A DNA stretch of 20,040 nt from Campylobacteraceae bacterium (GTDB lineage: Bacteria; Campylobacterota; Campylobacteria; Campylobacterales; Sulfurovaceae), in assembly GCA_027023325.1 (NCBI GenBank), contig JALVVQ010000012.1:1-20040 (forward strand), given 5' to 3'. Each line of letters starts with the position of its first letter. The first letter of the stretch is position 1. Below the pieces are notes generated by a model, which was not told the DNA's origin, did no database searches, and saw only the letters and a program-made list of their open reading frames with translations. The position numbers were made by a program, and so were the translations under genes. Shown one piece after another: positions 14,619 to 20,040 of this stretch.

Positions 14619-17303
14619 TTATGACAGTGGGATATCAATATAGGTAACGGCATGTTTTTTTCCTCCTATGTCGATATCTTTCTGCTTGGTTTTTTGTTCG
14701 CGTACAACTTCTGCTTGAGCCTCTCTCTCTACTCGTTCCGCTTCTTCTCTCTCTCTTTGTTCTTTCTCTGCTTTTTCTCTTTCTTCTTTCTCCGATTTTT
14801 CTCGTGCCTCTCTCTCTTCTTTCTCTCTCAGCTCTTTCTGTACCCTTTCTTCCTTTTCTCTCTTCTCCCGCGCTTCCTTCTCTTTTCTTTCTCTCTCTAC
14901 TCGTTCCGCTTCTTCTCTCTCTTCTTTCTCTCTTTGTTCTTTCTCTGCTTTTTCTCTTTCTTCTTTCTCCGATTTTTCTCGTGCCTCTCTCTCTTCCTTC
15001 TCTCTCAGCTCTTTCTGTACCCTTTCTTCCTTTTCTCTCTTCTCCCGCGCTTCCTTCTCTTTTCTTTCTTTCTCTGCTTTTTCTTCTTGCTCCGCTTTTT
15101 TTCGCGCCTTGTTGTCGTCCAAAGAAAGTGCCGCTGTCACACCACCCAAGGTGAGTGCTCCCGCCTCCAAGGATGGCATTTTAATCAGAGGCTCAGACAG
15201 TGCTTCATTTTCAGTGATAGCCTGCTCTTCGATCTCCTGTCCTTCTCCTCCTTCCAAGTGAATCTCGTCAGGCACTACTGTCTCCTGTTTGGGCACTACG
15301 GTCTGCATATATCTGTCCAATTGCAACTTAATCTTATCAATCTCCAAAGGCTTGAAGAGACATCCATCTGCCCCAGACTGCCTATAGTTGTCACACGCCT
15401 CATCAGGGGTATCTGCTGAAACTACGACCACGATAGGTACGGTATCCAGACCTCTATTTTTCTCATGTGTTCGCACACTCTGAATAATCTTTGAGGCACT
15501 TACCATTGGCATATTGGCACTTACAAATATCAGATCAAACAGCTCTCTGCGATAGACATCCATAAATGTGCTTGCTCTATTGATTAGCACACTTTCAACT
15601 CCTCTACTTGCTAGTGCTCTCTCCATCAGTTTCTGGTTGATACTGTTTTCTTCTACGATCAATGCTTTTGCCCCACTAAACTTCACTTCTGTTTGGACAA
15701 TCTGTTGCGCAAATTTTTGGGTTGCCAGATATTGGTTTAAATAAGAGATCATGATATTTACATCAACAGGTTTGGACATAAAACCATCCATTCCTACATC
15801 AATATATTTTTGTGTATTTTTGCTACCTGTATTACCAGTTAGCGCAATAATTGGTGTATGCTCCTTGCCCTGTACTTTCTCATAGGCTACAATCTTTTCT
15901 GTGGTTTCTACTCCATCCATTATAGGCATTTGTATATCCATAAAAACAATATCGAATTCTAACTTCCGATAATATTCAAGCGCCTCTTCTCCATCTGCAG
16001 CCAATTCTACATTCATCTGCATATTTTCCAGTATCTGCAGCATCAATTTCTGGTTCACTTGATTATCATCTACCACCAATGCATTAAAGCCCTTAAAGTT
16101 CCTATTAGCAATTATGGGTTCTTTCTCAGATAGCGTATCCCCCTCAAGACACATCTCGAATGCTCTGATTGTCTTAGTCAAATTAACGGGTTTATAAATA
16201 TTTTTACAGATACCCTTCTGCTCCAAAGATATCCCTTGTCTACTTATCGGCGTGAGAGAAATAATTTTTGTATCCAATTTAGATAATTCTTTGAATGGTA
16301 TTCCGCTATAGCGATTATCTGAAAAAAGTAGATCAGGCAATACTTTGGGGTTCATGGCAATTATCTCTGCACTGTTGTAGAATCGGACATTTACACCAAG
16401 ATACTCGATATAGGCTTTCAGGCTTTTCCCAGCCCCCTTCAAGCTCTCTTGTTTTGGTAAAATAATACCGGCACTAAGTCCCCTATAGCGACCTTCGTAA
16501 ATCTCTCTCTCCGATGATCTTACCTTTTCGAATGCGACAGAAAAATAAAACTCAGAACCTTTCCCTTTCTCACTCTCCAATGCCAAATCTCCTCCCATTA
16601 GCTTGACAAGTTCACTAGAGATTGCCAAACCCAAACCCGTACCACCAAATTTTCTACTGACGCTTGCGTTCTCTTGCGTAAAAGCATTGAATATTGCATC
16701 CTGTGCTTCCGAAGCAATGCCTATACCCGTATCTTTAACACTGAAACGGAGGGCAATAGTCTTTTGTCCCTCAGTAAGCTTTTCAACCAAAATATCTACA
16801 TTGCCCAGTGCATCCGTAAACTTCACAGCATTGCTTACCAGATTAATTAGAATTTGCGAAAGCTTACTGGGATCACCAATCAGGCTAGGGGCAATAGTCG
16901 GATCAATATAGAGTCCCAATTCAATATCTTTCTCCTGTGCCACAGCGGCATAGGTCTCTATCGTATCTTCAATTTGTCGAAACAGATCAAACTCTACCTC
17001 TTCTAATTCCATTTTATGAGCGTTTATCTTTGAAAAATCTAAAATATCATTAACCAGTCCAAGCAGGTGCATTGAGCTGGAATGAATAATATTTACCAGC
17101 TCATTTTGCTCTTTGTCTAAACCTGTCTCTTTGAGGAGCTGAGTAAAGCCCACAATGCCATTGACTGGTGTTCTTATCTCATGTGACATATTAGCAAAAA
17201 ACATATCCCTTTGGGTATAAGGAGCTAAATTCTCTTTTTTTTCACTGCTCATCTCATCTTTTTTAAACCATGACGACACATAATCACTGACTCGACGCAT
17301 CAT
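14619..17303 (-). CDS. Soluble hybrid histidine kinase with three receiver domains and duplicated coiled-coil tail
   Basis: A cytoplasmic hybrid sensor kinase of 894 residues without membrane segments. HisKA has H41 in FANMSHEIRTPVNG. The ATPase domain is complete: N-box around N154/N158, DTGIGI (191-196) and GGTGLGL (220-226). A degenerate receiver-like region follows (about 276-385). An intact receiver (about 406-525) has D412/D413, phosphoacceptor D456 in FMDIQMP and K511. A third receiver (about 545-665) is dead by sequence: the acidic pair is E551-E552, and D is replaced by S595 in FVSANMP. Residues 733-872 are an extremely charged Glu/Lys/Arg coiled coil containing a tandem duplication. 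The ATG overlaps the previous stop (TAATG) with a GGGAG site, so it is coupled to the pseudokinase gene. No input domain is recognised; the upstream protein may provide it. Confidence 0.93.
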   Translation of the reverse strand: MMRRVSDYVSSWFKKDEMSSEKKENLAPYTQRDMFFANMSHEIRTPVNGIVGFTQLLKETGLDKEQNELVNIIHSSSMHLLGLVNDILDFSKINAHKMELEEVEFDLFRQIEDTIETYAAVAQEKDIELGLYIDPTIAPSLIGDPSKLSQILINLVSNAVKFTDALGNVDILVEKLTEGQKTIALRFSVKDTGIGIASEAQDAIFNAFTQENASVSRKFGGTGLGLAISSELVKLMGGDLALESEKGKGSEFYFSVAFEKVRSSEREIYEGRYRGLSAGIILPKQESLKGAGKSLKAYIEYLGVNVRFYNSAEIIAMNPKVLPDLLFSDNRYSGIPFKELSKLDTKIISLTPISRQGISLEQKGICKNIYKPVNLTKTIRAFEMCLEGDTLSEKEPIIANRNFKGFNALVVDDNQVNQKLMLQILENMQMNVELAADGEEALEYYRKLEFDIVFMDIQMPIMDGVETTEKIVAYEKVQGKEHTPIIALTGNTGSKNTQKYIDVGMDGFMSKPVDVNIMISYLNQYLATQKFAQQIVQTEVKFSGAKALIVEENSINQKLMERALASRGVESVLINRASTFMDVYRRELFDLIFVSANMPMVSASKIIQSVRTHEKNRGLDTVPIVVVVSADTPDEACDNYRQSGADGCLFKPLEIDKIKLQLDRYMQTVVPKQETVVPDEIHLEGGEGQEIEEQAITENEALSEPLIKMPSLEAGALTLGGVTAALSLDDNKARKKAEQEEKAEKERKEKEAREKREKEERVQKELREKEEREAREKSEKEEREKAEKEQREKEEREEAERVERERKEKEAREKREKEERVQKELREKEEREAREKSEKEEREKAEKEQREREEAERVEREAQAEVVREQKTKQKDIDIGGKKHAVTYIDIPLS
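14724..14891 (-). repeat. Coiled-coil coding repeat, second copy (168 bp)
   Basis: Encodes residues 805-860 of the hybrid kinase. It is adjacent to the first copy and nearly identical at the DNA level. It lacks 9 bp (three codons, KEE-type) and I see one other base change. Such identity at nucleotide level points to a recent duplication. Confidence 0.9.
14892..15068 (-). repeat. Coiled-coil coding repeat, first copy (177 bp)
   Basis: Encodes residues 746-804 of the hybrid kinase (starts ERKEKEAREKREKEERVQKE, ends EEAERVER). It is the first unit of a head-to-tail pair that keeps the frame. Shorter EKEERE-type repeats inside it would favour slippage. Confidence 0.9.
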
Positions 17304-19252
17304 TACACACTCCCTTTTATATACGCTTCAATAGCGTTTCCAAGTTTATCAAATTCTCTTCTGTAGGATTCAATATATTGAGGTACGCGCTGCTCATTGC
17401 TATAGAGGAACAGTTTATATATTTCATCTGCTATCATATATACTTTATGTGCACCTATAGTATTGGTAAGATTTCTCATATCTGCACATAACAGCTTCAT
17501 TTGTGCATAGTTACGATCATCTGCTAGGTTTCTCATCATTTGGGCACTTTGTCCATATGCAGCCATAAACTCTTTTAGTATCTCCATGTAGACCGCTGCA
17601 TTTCCATTCGAATGATGTATCCCCTGTGCAACATCCAGACCATCGTACTGCCTCTCCACACATTCTGCTATTGTGACAGAGGAAGGCTTTTCGTGATGCT
17701 TTTTCAAATAAAACTCAAAAGCAGCATAAAGTCTCCCTATCTCAAGTGGTTTACTCAAGTATGCACTGACACCTCGCGCAAACATCTTTTCTATCTCACT
17801 CTCTAGAATCAGTGTCGTCAGTGCCACGATAGGCATCTCTTTGTAGGCACTATGCTTTCTAATCGTAGCTGTCGCTGCATAACCGTCCATAACAGGCATA
17901 TTAATATCCATGAGTACCATATCATATTGTTTCTCCGGATTCAAAATTTTAGTGACTGCTTCCTGCCCATCATTAGCCGTCTCTATCTCCATTCCAGATC
18001 TGCTTAATACATGCAGCAGTATTTTCTGGTTAATCCTATTATCATCCACCACCAACAGCGAATTTCCAGAAAAATCCGCAAAGGATTCTGTATTGATATT
18101 TTGCCTGTCCTCAAATAACATTCGGTGTACTATGCCTGCTGTAGATATAGTATTGGTATCCAATTTTTTCAATATGCCTACATCCTCTTTCCTATTGGCT
18201 ACACGCGATAGATCCAGAAGCATTTCAAAAATTCTCTCCTGAGAAAAAGGCTTATCTGCCATAGCATCAATCACAGTGAGTTCATCGTGTCTACCCACAT
18301 GCCTAGATCGAAATATACTAGAAAGGAGCACAATCTTAATACTGCTGCGCTGTTTAAGGTTTTTAAGATAGCTTATTACATGTGGCTCCAGCATCTTCTC
18401 ATCAAAAATAGCTATATCATAAGAAGAGAGATTTACTTTTTTACTCTGAAAGTATTCAGCCGAGACAATATCCACTTCATGCCGGAAGTAAGAGAGCATT
18501 TTTTTAATAGCCGATGCAGAATTATAATTACTGTCCACAAGAAATATTTTTTTACCGACCATTTCTTTGGTTGGCAATCTATATTTTCTAGACTCTACCT
18601 CTTCATCCCGCTTGAATGGGACATTCAAAAGCATCGTGGTTCCTTCTTCGGAGCTACTCTTGATATCAAGCGTGCCGCCCATAAGTGAGACAATCTTTTT
18701 GGTAACATAAAATTCTAGTTTGATATATTTTTTCAGTTCCTCATCATAATAGGGTACGGAAAATGCCTTTAACTCTTTTTTAGAGAGATGCACGCTTGAA
18801 CCAATAATCTCAAAACGAAGTTCCTGATTCGTCCCTAAGGAAACGGATTCTAAGATTTTAATCTCTATTTCAGCAGAGGGGTCTTTCTGTATCAGACTCC
18901 GCGTCAGGCTTGCAAGGATTTTTCCAAGTTGCAAAGAATCTCCAGTCAGGTTTTTAGGAACTGCATTATCAATATCAAATATTAACTCCACGCCACTATC
19001 CATGAAATCTGTACTTAGTGACCCAGAAATCTCATTGAGTACATTGTTTAAATTAAACTTCTCCTCTTTTATAGTGGTCTTTTTTGATTTAAGCCTAAGG
19101 TACTCCAATAGGAACTCTGAACCTTTTTCGAAATGTATTTCATTGTTTGCAGAACTTAAAGAATTATGGTTGGACAGCTCCTCTTGGTGCTCACTTATTT
19201 TCCCTTCTGTACTTGATATTTTACGAAATAACTTTCTTAGCCACAGAAACAT
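17303..19252 (-). CDS. Pseudokinase-like hybrid signalling protein: dead ATPase, two receivers, HPt-like domain lacking His
   Basis: A 649-residue soluble protein built like a hybrid kinase but without kinase signatures. Residues 65-215 follow the histidine-kinase ATPase fold (LTGDSLQLGKILASL, IVSLMGGTLDI, EEGTTMLLNVPF), yet no H-box precedes it. The N-box Asn, DxGxG and GxGLG motifs are replaced (for example IIGSSVHLS and YIKLEFYVTK). A first receiver (235-345) keeps D240, D284 and K334. The second (398-515) is canonical, with D403/D404, D449 in LMDINMP and K501. The C-terminal region (534-645) resembles an HPt domain, but the phosphohistidine position is A590 in LLCADMRNLTNTIGA. I chose the ATG at 19252 (GAGGT 8 nt upstream) over a TTG at 19297. 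Its stop overlaps the active hybrid kinase start, so it is probably a partner or regulator of that kinase. Confidence 0.88.
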   Translation of the reverse strand: MFLWLRKLFRKISSTEGKISEHQEELSNHNSLSSANNEIHFEKGSEFLLEYLRLKSKKTTIKEEKFNLNNVLNEISGSLSTDFMDSGVELIFDIDNAVPKNLTGDSLQLGKILASLTRSLIQKDPSAEIEIKILESVSLGTNQELRFEIIGSSVHLSKKELKAFSVPYYDEELKKYIKLEFYVTKKIVSLMGGTLDIKSSSEEGTTMLLNVPFKRDEEVESRKYRLPTKEMVGKKIFLVDSNYNSASAIKKMLSYFRHEVDIVSAEYFQSKKVNLSSYDIAIFDEKMLEPHVISYLKNLKQRSSIKIVLLSSIFRSRHVGRHDELTVIDAMADKPFSQERIFEMLLDLSRVANRKEDVGILKKLDTNTISTAGIVHRMLFEDRQNINTESFADFSGNSLLVVDDNRINQKILLHVLSRSGMEIETANDGQEAVTKILNPEKQYDMVLMDINMPVMDGYAATATIRKHSAYKEMPIVALTTLILESEIEKMFARGVSAYLSKPLEIGRLYAAFEFYLKKHHEKPSSVTIAECVERQYDGLDVAQGIHHSNGNAAVYMEILKEFMAAYGQSAQMMRNLADDRNYAQMKLLCADMRNLTNTIGAHKVYMIADEIYKLFLYSNEQRVPQYIESYRREFDKLGNAIEAYIKGSV

Positions 19253-19280
19253 ATATTCATACCTCACATTTTTATTAAGG

Positions 19281-19286
19281 ATTATA
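19281..19286 (-). promoter_or_regulatory. Probable -10 element of the pseudokinase-kinase-nadK-recN operon
   Basis: TATAAT on the minus strand, 28 nt before the ATG at 19252, giving a leader of about 22 nt. No -35 is visible; an inverted repeat lies upstream. Confidence 0.5.
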
Positions 19287-19314
19287 CTATAAAACAATAA
19301 AAAGGTTGGTCTAA

Positions 19315-19345
19315 TAACAGATAATACCTACAGTATTACCTGTTA
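19315..19345. promoter_or_regulatory. Operator-like inverted repeat between divergent promoters
   Basis: TAACAGATAATAC (19315-19327) and GTATTACCTGTTA (19333-19345) are reverse complements at 12 of 13 positions around a 5-nt spacer. A smaller TACCT/AGGTA repeat overlaps its right half. It sits about 40-70 nt upstream of both predicted start points, so a protein-binding site is more likely than an RNA structure. Confidence 0.55.
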
Positions 19346-19385
19346 CTATAGGTACCCCAAAATCATCTACACAGTATTTTTCAGC

Positions 19386-19391
19386 TAAAAT
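19386..19391 (+). promoter_or_regulatory. Probable -10 element of metG
   Basis: TAAAAT, 39 nt before the metG ATG. No clear -35 is seen; the inverted repeat lies upstream. Confidence 0.35.
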
Positions 19392-19430
19392 ACATGACTC
19401 AAAATAAACTCATTTGTTTAAGGAACCTCC

Positions 19431-20040
19431 ATGCAAAATAATTCTGAAAATAGCACTTGCCGCAAAGCCTATATCACCACACCTATCTACTATGTCAACG
19501 ATATCGCACATATTGGTCATGCCTACACGACCGTCATTGCTGATACGCTGGCTATCTACTCTCGCATGGTGGGCCACGATACCTTCTTTCTCACCGGTAC
19601 CGATGAACATGGGCAAAAGATCGAAGAAGCTGCCAAAGCCAGAGGCAAAGAAACGCAAGCCTATGCCGATGAGATCTCCGGAAAGTTCAAGGCACTCTGG
19701 GATGAGTTTGGTATCTCTTATGATAAATTTATTCGCACGACCGATACAGAACACAAGCAGGGCGTACAGTTTGCCTTCCAAAAGATGTTTGACAAAGGAG
19801 ATATCTACAAGGATGTCTATAAAGGGCACTACTGTATCTCTTGTGAAACTTTCTTTCCCAAGACACAGCTGGTGGATGATGAATTTTGCCCAGAGTGTGG
19901 CAAATCCACCTCAATCGTAGAGGAGGAGAGCTACTTTTTCCGACTCTCGGACTATCAGGACAAGCTGCTCAAATGGTATCAGGACAATCCAGACTGTATT
20001 CTACCTAAAAGCAAGCGTAATGAAGTGATCCGCTTTGTAG
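19431..20040 (+). CDS. metG: Methionyl-tRNA synthetase, N-terminal part (3' truncated by window)
   Basis: It charges tRNA-Met with methionine using ATP. The first 203 residues are visible and the frame runs off the end of the window. The class I signature HIGH is at 27-30 (DIAHIGHAYTT), followed by TGTDEHGQK (55-63). The connective domain carries a zinc knuckle with C135-I-S-C138 and C153-P-E-C156. The ATG has an AAGGA site 6 nt upstream. It is divergent from the kinase-nadK-recN operon and appears to have its own promoter. The KMSKS loop and anticodon-binding domain must lie beyond the window. Confidence 0.96.
   Translation, partial: MQNNSENSTCRKAYITTPIYYVNDIAHIGHAYTTVIADTLAIYSRMVGHDTFFLTGTDEHGQKIEEAAKARGKETQAYADEISGKFKALWDEFGISYDKFIRTTDTEHKQGVQFAFQKMFDKGDIYKDVYKGHYCISCETFFPKTQLVDDEFCPECGKSTSIVEEESYFFRLSDYQDKLLKWYQDNPDCILPKSKRNEVIRFV

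Noticed and set aside
14700..15080. CRISPR-like array because of repeated pyrimidine-rich units
   Set aside because: The repeats are an in-frame coding duplication without spacers, and no cas genes are present.
14652..15419. Long plus-strand frame rich in Ser, Phe and Leu (255 residues)
   Set aside because: It is the antisense shadow of the Glu/Lys/Arg coiled coil of the hybrid kinase; its composition mirrors that repeat and it has no ribosome site or homology signs.

Overview
The window looks like the chromosome of a Campylobacterota (epsilonproteobacterial) species, probably Sulfurovum- or Sulfurimonas-like. This is inferred from gene order (tatD, lytic transglycosylase, rlpA, hisB, kdsC, lptC), from protein style, and from a complete-looking selenocysteine (Sec) pathway. 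It is a dense core-genome stretch. I see no phage, insertion sequence, rRNA or CRISPR.

Layout: (1) 1-2692, plus strand: the 3' part of selB, a coupled unknown protein with a HEPN-like RNxxxH motif, a LysE-type exporter and a small rhodanese. (2) 2783-5397, minus strand: a c-type cytochrome with a Lys/Gly/His tail, an OmpR-type response regulator, its sensor kinase and a possible 54-residue ORF. (3) 5534-6622, plus strand: Mrp/ApbC Fe-S carrier ATPase. (4) 6709-6808, plus strand: tRNA-Sec (anticodon TCA), followed by an 88-nt fold-back element. (5) 6988-11842, minus strand: tatD, mltD-like, rlpA, hisB, kdsC and lptC in a tightly packed run, then a NifX-superfamily protein with its own promoter and Fur box. 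(6) 11909-12154, plus strand: a SelW/Rdx-type selenoprotein whose in-frame TGA (Sec, CxxU motif) splits the gene for ordinary ORF callers. (7) 12193-19252, minus strand: a pseudokinase-like receiver protein, an active-looking hybrid histidine kinase, NAD kinase and recN, all overlapping or nearly so. (8) 19431 to the end, plus strand: the 5' part of metG.

The most interesting content is the Sec set. The translation factor (SelB), the tRNA and a substrate gene with a hairpin after its UGA all sit within 12 kb. SelB delivers Sec-tRNA to the UGA at codon 11 of the small redox protein. The second item is the pair of translationally coupled sensory proteins. The first has lost its kinase motifs and the HPt phospho-histidine; the second keeps them but carries a dead third receiver and a recently duplicated charged coiled-coil tail. 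They appear co-transcribed with nadK and recN.
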